64,000 nt of DNA from Pseudomonas sp. RIT-PI-r (GCF_001297015.1 NZ_LIGE01000004.1:1-64000), one strand, 5' to 3'. Shown: positions 30,766 through 40,080, counted from the stretch's first letter. The notes: generated by a model from the sequence alone, not told the origin. Translations and numbers: made by a program.

Positions 30766-31350
30766 GTGACTGCCATCAAACTGATCGTTGGCCTGGGAAA
30801 TCCAGGCGCCGAATACGACCAGACCCGGCACAACGCAGGGGCCCTTTTTGTTGAGCGCATCGCCCACGCACAGAATGTGAATCTTGTGGCCGATCGCAAA
30901 TATTTCGGCCTGACCGGGCGCTATTCGCATCAGGGTCAGGATGTTCGTCTGCTGATTCCCACCACCTATATGAACCGCAGCGGCCAGGCCGTGGCGGCAC
31001 TCGCCGGTTTCTTCCGTATCAAGCCTGAAGAAATCCTCGTGGCGCACGACGAACTCGACTTGCCTCCGGGCGTTGCCAAGCTCAAGCAGGGCGGCGGCCA
31101 TGGCGGTCACAACGGGTTGCGCGACATCATTGCGCAACTGGGCAATCAGAATACGTTCTACCGCCTGCGGCTTGGCATTGGCCACCCGGGCGTTGCCAGT
31201 ATGGTTTCAAATTTCGTCCTGGGTCGTGCGCCACGCGCCGAACAGGAAAAACTCGATGCCAGCATCGACTTTGCCCTCGGCGTGCTGCCGGATATCCTCG
31301 CAGGTGAATGGAACCGCGCGATGAAAAACCTGCACAGCCAGAAGGCCTGA
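30766..31350 (+). CDS. pth: Peptidyl-tRNA hydrolase
   Basis: 194 residues. Recycles peptidyl-tRNAs that drop off the ribosome. Catalytic His22 in TRHNAG, with conserved Asn12 in GLGNPG and the GGGHGGHNG loop later. GTG start at 30766, with AGGAAGG about 10 bases upstream. 22 bases before ychF. Confidence 0.95.
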   Translation: MTAIKLIVGLGNPGAEYDQTRHNAGALFVERIAHAQNVNLVADRKYFGLTGRYSHQGQDVRLLIPTTYMNRSGQAVAALAGFFRIKPEEILVAHDELDLPPGVAKLKQGGGHGGHNGLRDIIAQLGNQNTFYRLRLGIGHPGVASMVSNFVLGRAPRAEQEKLDASIDFALGVLPDILAGEWNRAMKNLHSQKA

Positions 31351-31372
31351 CTCTACTCCGAGGGGAAACACC

Positions 31373-32473
31373 ATGGGATTCAATTGCGGCATCGTCGGTC
31401 TGCCTAACGTCGGCAAGTCCACCCTGTTCAACGCCCTGACCAAATCCGGTATCGCGGCCGAAAACTTCCCCTTCTGCACCATCGAGCCGAACAGCGGCAT
31501 CGTGCCGATGCCGGATCCGCGTCTGGAAGCCCTGGCGGCCATCGTCAATCCGAAGCGCATCCTGCCGACCACCATGGAATTCGTCGACATCGCTGGCCTG
31601 GTAGCCGGCGCCTCGAAAGGTGAAGGCCTGGGCAACAAGTTCCTCGCCAACATCCGCGAAACCGACGCGATCGCTCACGTCGTGCGCTGCTTCGAAGACG
31701 AAAACGTGATCCACGTTTCCAACAGCGTCGATCCGAAGCGCGACATCGAAATCATCGACCTGGAACTGATCTTCGCCGACCTCGACAGCTGCGAGAAGCA
31801 ACTGCAGAAAGTCGCGCGTAACGCCAAGGGCGGTGACAAGGACGCCGTGGTTCAGAAGGCTCTGCTTGAGCAACTGATCGCGCACTTCACCGAAGCCAAA
31901 CCGGCGCGCAGCCTGATGAAGAACATGAGCGCTGACGAAAAAGCGGTGATCAAGGGCTTCCACCTGCTGACCACCAAACCGGTCATGTACATCGCCAACG
32001 TTGCTGAAGACGGTTTCGAGAACAACCCGCACCTGGACGTGGTTCGCGCCATCGCCGAAGAAGAAGGCGCGATGGTCGTTCCGGTCTGCAACAAGATCGA
32101 AGCTGAAATCGCCGAGCTCGATGACGGCGAAGAGAAGGACATGTTCCTCGAGGCCCTGGGCCTGGAAGAGCCTGGCCTCAACCGCGTGATCCGCGCCGGC
32201 TACGAAATGCTGCACCTGCAGACCTACTTCACCGCCGGTGTTGAAGAAGTCCGCGCCTGGACCGTCAAAGTCGGTGCCACAGCACCTCAGGCTGCCGGCG
32301 TGATCCACACCGACTTCGAGAAAGGCTTCATCCGCGCCGAAGTGATCGCCTACAACGACTTCATCCAGTACAAGGGCGAAGCCGGTACTAAAGAAGCCGG
32401 TAAATGGCGTCTGGAAGGCAAGGATTACATCGTCAAAGACGGCGACGTGATGCACTTCCGTTTTAACGTGTAA
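31373..32473 (+). CDS. ychF: Redox-regulated ATPase YchF
   Basis: 366 residues, an Obg-family P-loop protein that prefers ATP. Walker A GLPNVGKS at 9-16, followed by a coiled-coil insertion and a C-terminal TGS domain ([27 protein letters not shown] pattern). Associates with ribosomes and stress response. Terminator follows immediately. Confidence 0.95.
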   Translation: MGFNCGIVGLPNVGKSTLFNALTKSGIAAENFPFCTIEPNSGIVPMPDPRLEALAAIVNPKRILPTTMEFVDIAGLVAGASKGEGLGNKFLANIRETDAIAHVVRCFEDENVIHVSNSVDPKRDIEIIDLELIFADLDSCEKQLQKVARNAKGGDKDAVVQKALLEQLIAHFTEAKPARSLMKNMSADEKAVIKGFHLLTTKPVMYIANVAEDGFENNPHLDVVRAIAEEEGAMVVPVCNKIEAEIAELDDGEEKDMFLEALGLEEPGLNRVIRAGYEMLHLQTYFTAGVEEVRAWTVKVGATAPQAAGVIHTDFEKGFIRAEVIAYNDFIQYKGEAGTKEAGKWRLEGKDYIVKDGDVMHFRFNV

Positions 32474-32488
32474 GCGTTACGCCGAAGA

Positions 32489-32517
32489 AAAAGCCGCGTT
32501 TGATACGCGGCTTTTTT
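32489..32517 (+). terminator. ychF terminator
   Basis: Stem AAGCCGCGT / ACGCGGCTT with a 5-base loop, then T-run. Confidence 0.88.
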
Positions 32518-32553
32518 GTGCCTGGAATATTTTCCGCCACGCCACCAATCCCC

Positions 32554-32642
32554 TGTAGGAGTGAGCCTGCTCGCGATAGCGGAGTGTCAGTCAATTCAAC
32601 CGTAACTGACACACCGCTATCGCGAGCAGGCTCACTCCTACA
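32554..32642. repeat. REPIN-like hairpin, GAGCCTGCTCGCGATAGCG family
   Basis: Outward-facing TGTAGGAGTGAGCCTGCTCG and inverse arms; centre TGTCAGTCA ... TGACTGACA again, nearly identical to the element at 19770. Confidence 0.85.
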
Positions 32643-32658
32643 ATGGGAAATGTGTGAA

Positions 32659-33876
32659 TCAGGTTTTTTTGGTCCGCGGCAGGAAAATCGCCAGTACGCC
32701 AAATAGTGGCAGGAACGAGCACAGGAAATACACGTACTCAATCCCGTGAATATCCGCCAGATGCCCCAGCAACGCCGCGCCAATCCCGCCGAAACCAAAC
32801 ATCAGACCGAAGAAGATTCCGGCGATCATCCCGACATTGCCCGGCACCAGTTCCTGCGCGTACACCACAATCGCCGAGAACGCCGACGCCAGAATGAAGC
32901 CAATCACCACGCTAAGAACACTGGTCCAGAACAGATCAACGTGGGGCATCAGCAGCGTGAACGGTGCCACGCCGAGGATCGAGAACCAGATCACCGCTTC
33001 ACGCCCGATCTTGTCACCAATCGGCCCGCCGAAGAATGCCCCCGCCGCTACCGCCCCCAGGAACAGGAACAAGTGCAACTGCGAACTGGCCACCGACAGG
33101 TCGAACTTCTCGATCAGGTAAAACGTGAAGTAGCTGGTCAGGCTGGCCATGTAGAAATATTTGGAAAACACCAACAGCCCCAGCACCACCAGCGCACTTG
33201 TCACCCTGCCCTTCGACAGCCCGTGAGTCGCTGCCTGACCGGCCTTGAGCTTGAACAGATTGAGGTGATGGGCGTACCAGCGGCTGATGCGGTACAGCAC
33301 GAACAGCGCAAACACCGCGAACAAACCGAACCACGCCACATTGCCCTGACCGAACGGAATGATGATCGCCGCCGCCAGCAACGGGCCAAACGCGGAACCG
33401 GCGTTACCGCCAACCTGAAAAGTCGATTGCGCCAGACCAAAGCGTCCGCCCGAGGCCAGTCGCGCAATCCGCGAGGCCTCGGGGTGGAACGTCGAGGAAC
33501 CGATTCCGATCAGCGCCGCCGCCAGCAGAATCAACGGAAAACTGCCGACCATCGACATCATCACGATGCCAATTAGCGTGCAGATTGAACCGGCCGGCAA
33601 CAGCCACGGTTTCGGATGCCGGTCGGTGTGATAACCGACCCACGGTTGCAGCAGCGACGCGGTCAGTTGAAAGGTCAAGGTGATCAGGCCGACCTGAGTA
33701 AAGGTCAGGCCGTAATTGGCCTTGAGCATCGGGTAGATCGACGGCAGCACCGACTGGATCAGATCGTTGATCAAATGCGCCAGCGCCACCGCGCCGATGA
33801 TACGCATCACCAATGGACTGCTTTGGGGAGCAGCGGGCGCCGAGGCAGCGGCGGTCTGAACGTTGCTGATAGCCAT
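32659..33876 (-). CDS. MFS transporter, fosmidomycin-resistance (Fsr) type
   Basis: 405 residues with about 12 hydrophobic segments. The sequence AHLINDLIQSVLPSIYPMLKANYGLTFTQVGL and the loop GYHTDRHPKPWLLPAG match the Fsr-like exporters. Probably pumps small toxic compounds; the true substrate is unknown. Start at 33876 (MAISNVQTAAASA) preferred over 33906. Convergent with ychF. Confidence 0.83.
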   Translation of the reverse strand: MAISNVQTAAASAPAAPQSSPLVMRIIGAVALAHLINDLIQSVLPSIYPMLKANYGLTFTQVGLITLTFQLTASLLQPWVGYHTDRHPKPWLLPAGSICTLIGIVMMSMVGSFPLILLAAALIGIGSSTFHPEASRIARLASGGRFGLAQSTFQVGGNAGSAFGPLLAAAIIIPFGQGNVAWFGLFAVFALFVLYRISRWYAHHLNLFKLKAGQAATHGLSKGRVTSALVVLGLLVFSKYFYMASLTSYFTFYLIEKFDLSVASSQLHLFLFLGAVAAGAFFGGPIGDKIGREAVIWFSILGVAPFTLLMPHVDLFWTSVLSVVIGFILASAFSAIVVYAQELVPGNVGMIAGIFFGLMFGFGGIGAALLGHLADIHGIEYVYFLCSFLPLFGVLAIFLPRTKKT

Positions 33877-34321
33877 GGAAGTTTTCCGGACAGCAGATGG
33901 GTGCACGCAGGCAGGTGCGTCAATGTGCCATTTTTCGGTGCGCCAGCGCCATCCCCTTAGCCAGCTAACTAACCAACTGAATCACAGATCAATCCCTGTA
34001 GGAGCTGCCGAAGGCTGCGATCTTTTGATCTTGATCTTAAAAACAAAGATCAAAAGATCGCAGCCTTCGGCAGCTCCTACACAAAGCCCGGATTATCTGG
34101 ACAAGGTGATAGCGCAACGCCATGGTCTGAATCTTGCCTTGCTTCTCCCCTTGAACGCGGGCGCCTTACAAAGGCGACCGACAATGGGAAGTTTCGCTAC
34201 AGAGCCGGCCTACAGAGCGGGCGAGAGTGAACTTTCGAGGCCTTTTAGCAGGGCACAACATCCAGGTCGCACGACCGCGATGCACGCCATTGGTGCGTGG
34301 TGTCCAGAGGAGTCATGGGGC
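33877..34321. other. Intergenic region between divergent MFS exporter and chemoreceptor
   Basis: About 445 bases; contains a REPIN at 33997-34081 and the presumed promoter of the chemoreceptor gene. An open frame runs through it in phase with the chemoreceptor, but has low-complexity, non-conserved sequence. Nothing else recognised. Confidence 0.5.
33997..34081. repeat. REPIN-like hairpin, GAAGGCTGCGATCTTTTGATC family
   Basis: Perfect outward-facing arms TGTAGGAGCTGCCGAAGGCT ... AGCCTTCGGCAGCTCCTACA, extended by GATCTTTTGATCTT pairing. Confidence 0.85.
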
Positions 34322-36379
34322 ATGCAGGCTTTCCTTTCACCGGGGATCAAATTGCTGGGGCGGTTTGGCTTCGCAGGTAAATTCCAGTTGTTGTTTCTGC
34401 TGTTCATTCTGCCGTTGGCCGGCAGCCTGTTGATGATCGGCCAGGACTATCGCGACAAGCTCAATCTGATTTCCGGCGAACGCGCCGGCGTGCGCCAGTT
34501 GCTCGCGCTGGATGCGCTGGATAACCTGCTCGCCGCCCAACGTGACCGCGCTGCCCGCTGGCGCGCCACCGAAACCAATCGCCAGCCGACACCGGCCACT
34601 CTCGCCGCCATGGCCGCGTTCGATGCGGTGCAACCGGCGGTTCTGCAAGCCACCACAGATTTGGGCAACGCGTTGAAAAACGAAGGTGCCGAAGGCGAAA
34701 CCCTCAGTCGTTATCAAGCGCTGCAAACCGCGCTCAACGGCCTGGACTCGAAAAGCCTCAGCGGTGTCGGTTGGTGGCCGGACGGCTACGACCGTTTCAC
34801 CAACGCCCTCAGCGCCCTGCAAGCGTTGCGCGAGCAGATCGTCATGGACAACCGCCTGACTCTCGCGCCGTGGCTGGAAACCTACTTGCTGACGCAAATT
34901 TCCACGCAACACGCGCCGGACCTGATCGAACGGGTCGGCCGCCTTGCCGCAGTCGGCCCGGCCTCGGTCGTCTCCGGCCAGTTCACCCTGCAAAGCCGTT
35001 TGCAGTTGCGTGACCTGCGCAGCCGCATCGGCGATGCCCGCGAGCAACTGGTGAAAACCGCCACGCTGCTCGAAGCACGCCTGCCGAAAGATCAGCAGAG
35101 TTGGGCCAGCCAATACCACGATAGCCTCAAACACCTCGACAGCGGTCTGAAGGTGCTGGATGACGGTGTGTTCGGCGGCTCTATCAATCTCAAACCGGAA
35201 GAATTCGAACGCAGCCTCGATGCGCTGTTGACCGACCTCGCCGCCCTGCGCCAGCAATCGCTGGTGTCGCTGGATCTGCGCCTCGACACCTACCACAGCT
35301 CAGCAATCCGACAGTTCATCCTCGTCGCAGCGATCTTCGGTTGCCTGCTGCTCGCGGCGTTGTATTTGTTCGTCTGCCTGCAAGCCTCGATCCGCCGCAG
35401 CGCCAGCGGAATTACTTTGCTGGCCGAAGCCCTGCGCGATGGCAACCTCAGCCTGCAAGTGCCGGTGGTGGGCCGCGACGAACTGGCGGCGATCAGCACT
35501 GCGCTCAACGTCGCCGTGGTGCAACTGCGCAACAGCATGCTCGGCGTCGATCACGAGACCTCGCAGTTGAGCAACGCGGTGCGCAGCCTCAACGAGCATT
35601 CCAGCGGCGCCCTCGGCGAAGTCGAGGCGCAACAGTTGCAGATCAGCCAGATCGCCGCTGCTGCCACGCAATTGGCCGCGACCTCGCAAGGCGTGGCGCA
35701 AAGCTGCGAACAGGCCTCCGGCAGCGCGCAGCACACCCGCCGCATCGCCGCCGACAGCAGCCGTGACAGCCAACGCACTACGGCGAGTATTCAGCAGCTC
35801 AATCAACGCCTCAACGACACCGCAGCGGCACTGGGCCGGGTCAGCGAGCAAGGTCAGCAGATCCAATTGGTCGTCGATACCATTCGCGGTGTTGCCGAAC
35901 AGACCAACCTGCTCGCGCTTAACGCGGCCATCGAAGCTGCACGCGCAGGTGAACAAGGTCGCGGTTTCGCTGTGGTGGCGGATGAAGTGCGTAGCCTGTC
36001 GCAACGCACACAATCTTCGACAGCGCAGATTGCCGGCACAGTCGACAGCTTGCGCGCCACGGTCAACGAAGCCGTGAGTTTGATGGAAGCTGCGTGCGGC
36101 CAGGCGCAAACCGACGCCGAATCGGTCACCGGCCTCGGTGAACGCCTGGGCGAAATCGCCAGCGCCGTACAGAGCGTCACTGACACGCTCGCGCAGATCG
36201 CTACGGCGGTCGAGGAACAGGCCAGCACCGCCGATGAAGTCAGCGGCAATATCCAGCAGGTCGATCAGGCGGCCGTGCGTTTGCTTGAAGGCGCACGCGC
36301 GGTGAACCTCGCGGCGGATACCCTGAGTCAGGGCAGCCACGCCTTGAGCGCCAATACCGCAAGATTTCAGCTGCGTTGA
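34322..36379 (+). CDS. Methyl-accepting chemotaxis protein
   Basis: 685 residues. TM1 about 21-40, a roughly 290-residue periplasmic sensor, TM2 about 328-352 (FILVAAIFGCLLLAALYLFVC), a HAMP region after it, and the conserved signalling hairpin ([20 protein letters not shown]) near 525-560, with a long C-terminal methylation helix. The ligand is unknown; the helical, Gln-rich periplasmic part suggests a helical-bundle sensor. The start at 34322 places TM1 at the N-terminus; the longer frame upstream is not protein-like. Confidence 0.88.
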   Translation: MQAFLSPGIKLLGRFGFAGKFQLLFLLFILPLAGSLLMIGQDYRDKLNLISGERAGVRQLLALDALDNLLAAQRDRAARWRATETNRQPTPATLAAMAAFDAVQPAVLQATTDLGNALKNEGAEGETLSRYQALQTALNGLDSKSLSGVGWWPDGYDRFTNALSALQALREQIVMDNRLTLAPWLETYLLTQISTQHAPDLIERVGRLAAVGPASVVSGQFTLQSRLQLRDLRSRIGDAREQLVKTATLLEARLPKDQQSWASQYHDSLKHLDSGLKVLDDGVFGGSINLKPEEFERSLDALLTDLAALRQQSLVSLDLRLDTYHSSAIRQFILVAAIFGCLLLAALYLFVCLQASIRRSASGITLLAEALRDGNLSLQVPVVGRDELAAISTALNVAVVQLRNSMLGVDHETSQLSNAVRSLNEHSSGALGEVEAQQLQISQIAAAATQLAATSQGVAQSCEQASGSAQHTRRIAADSSRDSQRTTASIQQLNQRLNDTAAALGRVSEQGQQIQLVVDTIRGVAEQTNLLALNAAIEAARAGEQGRGFAVVADEVRSLSQRTQSSTAQIAGTVDSLRATVNEAVSLMEAACGQAQTDAESVTGLGERLGEIASAVQSVTDTLAQIATAVEEQASTADEVSGNIQQVDQAAVRLLEGARAVNLAADTLSQGSHALSANTARFQLR

Positions 36380-36494
36380 GGCCCTGCCCGGCCCGGATTT
36401 TCCGGGCTGGAGGATAAGCGGTTGAAAATAAGAAGAAATATTTTAAATTTACGCTTGACGCTTTTCCATTTCAGGGGAATAATGCGCGCCACTT

Positions 36495-36571
36495 GGCTAC
36501 ATAGCTCAGTTGGTTAGAGCATAGCATTCATAATGCTGGGGTCCGGGGTTCAAGTCCCTGTGTAGCCACCA
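36495..36571 (+). tRNA. tRNA-Met (elongator, anticodon CAT)
   Basis: 77 nt with encoded CCA. Acceptor GGCTACA with TGTAGCC, anticodon CAT at 36529-36531, T-arm GGGTTCAAGTCCC. The acceptor begins GGCTAC like elongator tRNA-Met of E. coli rather than the tRNA-Ile2. It borders an accessory island. Confidence 0.93.
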
Positions 36572-36577
36572 AGTACT

Positions 36578-36612
36578 AAAAACGGCTTACCGAAAGGTAG
36601 GCCGTTTTTTTA
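36578..36612 (+). terminator. tRNA-Met terminator
   Basis: AAACGGCTTACC GAAA GGTAGGCCGTTT hairpin followed by T-run, immediately after the tRNA. Confidence 0.85.
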
Positions 36613-36639
36613 TGCCTCGAGAAAAGTCTCGGTAATCTG

Positions 36640-36765
36640 TTATTCCGCAGTAATCACCAGCCCCCTTCATCACGCGCACTTTGACGTTCTCGTTTACCTC
36701 GAATCCTGCCCGCCGTAACCACAGGCCGCGGAACTTGATCCAAGGCACGGGTTTGGCGTTCAAAC
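36640..36765 (-). pseudogene. SymE-family toxin fragment, frameshifted
   Basis: The reading NAKPVPWIKFRGLWLRRAGF, then EVNENVKVRVMKG, is the core of SymE-type mRNA interferase toxins. Family members continue with a Cys-Leu-Val-Ile-Thr stretch. Here the run GGGGG (CCCCC at 36661-36665 on the plus strand) shifts the frame, and LVITAE followed by a stop codon (36640-36642) appears in the other frame. An N-terminal half is also missing. It reads as a dead remnant. Confidence 0.6.
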
Positions 36766-37062
36766 CTCTTTTTCTTCGTCGCTCGTTTTGGTCGCTGCCT
36801 GTGCGATCAGGGCGTCGAGCATCTGCGTAATGACCTTCTGTTGGACCTTCGAAAGCGCCTTGATGGACTGCAGCCGTCCCCATGCAAAGCGAAAGACTAC
36901 AAGCACGAAACACCCCGGCTTCAGCTGAATCAATCGCCAATCAACAGGCCGAGAGAGCGCTGTAGGAAACAGGTCCGATTCAGGTACGAATTGGATTTTT
37001 CGTAAAACCAAGCGCCTGAAACTTGCCCCACCGGTTTGCCCGAATTCCCCATTGACCGACAA
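36760..37062 (-). CDS. Small hypothetical protein upstream of the SymE remnant
   Basis: 100 residues; the C-terminal half (WGRLQSIKALSKVQQKVITQ, then MLDALIAQAATKTSDEEKEV) has normal GC-rich third positions and looks like real or recently real coding sequence, whereas the N-terminal third looks non-coding. No family is recognised. It ends at the start of the SymE remnant and may be a decayed gene. Low confidence. Confidence 0.3.
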   Translation of the reverse strand: MSVNGEFGQTGGASFRRLVLRKIQFVPESDLFPTALSRPVDWRLIQLKPGCFVLVVFRFAWGRLQSIKALSKVQQKVITQMLDALIAQAATKTSDEEKEV

Positions 37063-37068
37063 GCTTCC

Positions 37069-37116
37069 CTGGCTCGATTCAAAGCCATACAGGGAGTTGG
37101 CATGGCTCGATTCAAA
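37069..37116. repeat. 13-base direct repeat GGCTCGATTCAAA at the bacteriocin start
   Basis: GGCTCGATTCAAA occurs at about 37072-37084 just upstream of the start codon and again at 37104-37116 within codons 1-5. Spaced by about 32 bases. Origin unknown; may reflect a small duplication. Confidence 0.4.
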
Positions 37117-38349
37117 TCGCTCTTCGATGAAGATTGGCCCTGGAAGCGCGACTACGGCGGCGCTTCATGGGGCGGGTGGTTTCCACCCAAAGCGCCGGGG
37201 CCGGTGTACAGCGAAAAGGATGAATGGCCAACGCCCAAGCGCCGCGAAGATCAGGTGTTCGCCAAGTCCTGCACGGTGGATAACTGGTGCCGAACGGCCG
37301 CCGGTCCGGCACCCGACCCCGCCAGCAACTTCGGCAAGATCATGGTCGCCGGCGCCATGCTCTTGCCCTCTGCCAGCACCGCTGTCGCGACGGCAATAGG
37401 TGCCGATCTGGCCTTGGGGCGTTTGGCGGGCGGCGGCATTTTGCAACAACGCCTCAACTGGGCAATTCGCGGCGCTGCTGGGCCGGCCAGCGTGTTCGTC
37501 CTCGGGATGCTGCCGACCCGCATGGGTGACGGCACGCTGCACACCGACGAACAACTGCGCCGCATGAGCCGCGCCCCCACTCGTGTGCGCTTCCAGTTTC
37601 GACGTAATACTGAAGGAGTCATGCAGGTTTACGGCATCCACTCCGGCGCTTCGGGCGATGACTCGGTGCGCACTGTCAAAGTCGAGTGGAACAGCGACAA
37701 GACTGCGATGGAGGCCAAGCTCAACGGCATCACGATTTTGTGGACGCCACAACGCGGGCCACTCGGTTCGATGCCGCCGCTGGTTTATCCCGAACACGGC
37801 GAGCAACTGAACACGATCCTTGTTCATCCGATTCCCGAGAACACTGATACCCAGATAGAAGGCCTGCCCGGCGAGGACATTACTGCCGAGGATTGTATTC
37901 TGGTGTTCCCGGCGGACACTGGGCTTAAGTCGCTGTATGTGGTGTTTTCGAGGCCGGCCAGACTGACGCCAGGTACGGTGACGGGTGTTGGTGAGGATGT
38001 GTCGGGGATATGGCTTACTGGGGCGGGAACGGGGGTCGGCGCGCCGATTCCGACACGGATTGCGGATAGGCTTAGGGGGCGGGAGTTTTCAAGCTTCGAT
38101 GCCTTCAGAAAGGCGTTTTGGACTGAGGTTGTGAATGATCCAGAACTGGCTGAGCAATTTAAACCGCAGAATATTGCGCTTATGCGCAGTGGCAGCGCAC
38201 CTCATGCCCGGTATCAAGATGCTGTGGGTAAAAGAAAAACTTACGAACTACATCACGTTGTATGGGTATCGGAAGGTGGTGATGTATATGACATCGAGAA
38301 CTTAAGGGTCAGCACGCCAAAAAATCATATAGATATTCACCGGAAATAA
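37102..38349 (+). CDS. S-type pyocin-like HNH DNase bacteriocin
   Basis: 415 residues. Residues about 1-130 are unusual (Trp- and Pro-rich start, then a hydrophobic stretch about 74-135). Residues about 150-300 match the pyocin S translocation domain (LGSMPPLVYPEHGEQLNTIL, GEDITAEDCILVFP). Residues about 313-415 are a colicin E9-type HNH nuclease: FDAFRKAFWTEVVNDPELAEQF, His384-His385, His409 and His413 all present. It would enter sensitive relatives and cut DNA. The usual N-terminal receptor-binding domain of 200 or more residues is absent. Start at ATG 37102 has GGGAG six bases upstream; an upstream in-frame ATG is less likely. The 3' half is AT-richer than the genome, a sign of transfer. 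Two immunity genes follow. Confidence 0.9.
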   Translation: MARFKSLFDEDWPWKRDYGGASWGGWFPPKAPGPVYSEKDEWPTPKRREDQVFAKSCTVDNWCRTAAGPAPDPASNFGKIMVAGAMLLPSASTAVATAIGADLALGRLAGGGILQQRLNWAIRGAAGPASVFVLGMLPTRMGDGTLHTDEQLRRMSRAPTRVRFQFRRNTEGVMQVYGIHSGASGDDSVRTVKVEWNSDKTAMEAKLNGITILWTPQRGPLGSMPPLVYPEHGEQLNTILVHPIPENTDTQIEGLPGEDITAEDCILVFPADTGLKSLYVVFSRPARLTPGTVTGVGEDVSGIWLTGAGTGVGAPIPTRIADRLRGREFSSFDAFRKAFWTEVVNDPELAEQFKPQNIALMRSGSAPHARYQDAVGKRKTYELHHVVWVSEGGDVYDIENLRVSTPKNHIDIHRK

Positions 38350-38353
38350 CCTC

Positions 38354-38611
38354 ATGGCAAATAAAATTACTGATTACACCGAAGAGCAATTCATTAGCTT
38401 ATTGCAGGAAATATTCACTTCCAATGGGGATGGCACGCCAGAGATGGTGTTGGCGGATCTATTGGATAAATTCTGTGACCTCGCCGAGCACCCCGCCGGT
38501 ACTGACCTGATTTATTGGCCGGAGGATGACGCTGATTGCACCCCTGAAGGCATCACCGAAACCGTAAAGAAATGGCGCGCCACCAATGAGCTACCCGGAT
38601 TCAAACGGTAA
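38354..38611 (+). CDS. Bacteriocin immunity protein (colicin Im9 / pyocin type), copy 1
   Basis: 85 residues with the Im-family signature LAEHPAGTDLIYWPED, four-helix fold by pattern. Blocks the HNH nuclease exosite in the producer. Starts 5 bases after the bacteriocin stop, so it is cotranslated. Ends WRATNELPGFKR, a motif shared with the second copy. Confidence 0.9.
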   Translation: MANKITDYTEEQFISLLQEIFTSNGDGTPEMVLADLLDKFCDLAEHPAGTDLIYWPEDDADCTPEGITETVKKWRATNELPGFKR

Positions 38612-38641
38612 TTCAATCCGCCCATTTAAACCGACCATTGC

Positions 38642-38893
38642 ATGACAAAAATATCTGACTACACAGAAGCTGATTTCGTCGAATTTCTAAAATCCGTACT
38701 AGCCGCCAACACCAGCCCCGATGAAATACTTGATCCGCTATTACTGGAGTTTGCGCGTCTATCAGAACACCCGGCGGGATCTGATCTGATTTACTGGCCG
38801 GAAGATCTGAGCAAATCCCTAACGGCCGAAGAAATCACCGAAACAGTAAAGCGGTGGCGCGCGGCGAATGGACTGCCTGGGTTCAAGCAATAA
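38642..38893 (+). CDS. Bacteriocin immunity protein, copy 2
   Basis: 83 residues. Clear paralogue of the previous gene: LSEHPAGSDLIYWPED, ITETVKRWRAANGLPGFKQ. The N-terminal specificity helix region differs (YTEADFVEFLKSVLAANTSPDE), so it may protect against a different nuclease. Thirty bases after copy 1. Confidence 0.88.
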   Translation: MTKISDYTEADFVEFLKSVLAANTSPDEILDPLLLEFARLSEHPAGSDLIYWPEDLSKSLTAEEITETVKRWRAANGLPGFKQ

Positions 38894-38967
38894 GTACCTA
38901 TACCTCGAGATGATCACCGAACTTGTGTCGAGGGGATAAACCTCCTCACCATAACGCTATGCCTGAC

Positions 38968-40080
38968 CTACTCAGGTTTCTCTGTCGACAGGGCTGCCAA
39001 CCCCTTCGCCCAAATCTGCCGAGTCCGCAGCCCCACCATCGCCCGCCAATCCGGATCAGCCGGATAAAACTGCTCGAGCAAATTCACTTTGATCCCCCTC
39101 CCCGTCGCATCCAGCGGATCGCCATGCAGATGCAGCCAATGGTCATCGCGCAAATGCCGGTGCACATCCGGCCCCGGATACGTCCCGCACTCGATCACGA
39201 ACGGCATCAACTGCACGTCCGGTAGAGCATTGAGCAACGCTTGGGAGGTGTACCCGGTAGCCGTCGCTGCCACACCGGTTTCGCTCAAGGTGTCGGCGCC
39301 CGTGTGCAGGGTGTAAAGCCATGGACCATAAATCGCCTGCGCTTGCGCAAGTGCCGGGTAAGGCGCCTGGGTGATGGTCAGCAACATCGGATGGCCGTAC
39401 TCACCGGCGCCGGTGTGCAGGTCGAAACACATCACGGTTTCAGCGCCAGCCAGATGCGTTTCGATGATTTGCTGCAAGGTGCGATTCGACCAGCTCGGCG
39501 CACGGCCGCCGTAAAACAGGCCGTCGGGATGGCTGTGCTGACCGCCCTCGACAATCGACATCACCGCCGGCCAGCCGTGTTCGTTGATCTGCGCATCGAG
39601 CAAGACATCGGCGCGTTGGCGCTCGGGGCCGTGCAAATCGGTGCAGGCGTAGATTTCATGAAGTGCCGCGTAAGCGCGGTTATCTGGGAGAGGCCCGGTG
39701 AAATCCAGATGATTGCGGTTGAGGTCGATGTTGTCTTCGTTGACCCGGCGTAACCACGCCGTGCCCCATGGGTTGATCAGGTGAACCATGACCACCGCAA
39801 CATCCTTGGGCAGCGAACCGGGTTCGAAGGTTTTCAGCCATTCGATCTGGCAATCCGAGCCGTAATAGCCCTCGACCCCGTGCGTACCGCTGAGCGTTAC
39901 CAGACGACGTTTGGCCTGTGGATCACCGAGCACGACGACGTCGGTGCTCAGCGGTTCGCCGAATGGCCCGCAGCGTGGATGTGCGTAGGCGGTGAGCGTG
40001 GCGCCGGCGGCATTGGCGGCGGCGAGAAACTGTTCGCGTTGATTGCGGTAACTGGCTTCGGTGGGGAACTCGCTGTGCAT
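38968..40080 (-). CDS. DUF2817 family M14-like metallopeptidase
   Basis: 370 residues. Zinc-ligand pattern His67-x-x-Glu70 in LSGTHGVEGYYGS and a later His in DLHTGAGEYG (about residue 220), as in M14 carboxypeptidase-like deacylases. No signal peptide, so cytoplasmic. Substrate unknown. Start at 40080 (MHSEFPTEASYRNQ) preferred over a longer frame that would read into the REPIN. Confidence 0.85.
   Translation of the reverse strand: MHSEFPTEASYRNQREQFLAAANAAGATLTAYAHPRCGPFGEPLSTDVVVLGDPQAKRRLVTLSGTHGVEGYYGSDCQIEWLKTFEPGSLPKDVAVVMVHLINPWGTAWLRRVNEDNIDLNRNHLDFTGPLPDNRAYAALHEIYACTDLHGPERQRADVLLDAQINEHGWPAVMSIVEGGQHSHPDGLFYGGRAPSWSNRTLQQIIETHLAGAETVMCFDLHTGAGEYGHPMLLTITQAPYPALAQAQAIYGPWLYTLHTGADTLSETGVAATATGYTSQALLNALPDVQLMPFVIECGTYPGPDVHRHLRDDHWLHLHGDPLDATGRGIKVNLLEQFYPADPDWRAMVGLRTRQIWAKGLAALSTEKPE

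Noticed and set aside
36960..37101. PrtN P-box or LexA site upstream of the bacteriocin
   Set aside because: CTGTAGGAAACAG has a spacer of 7 instead of 10 for LexA, and no repeated ATTG-N-GT boxes could be found; regulation remains open.
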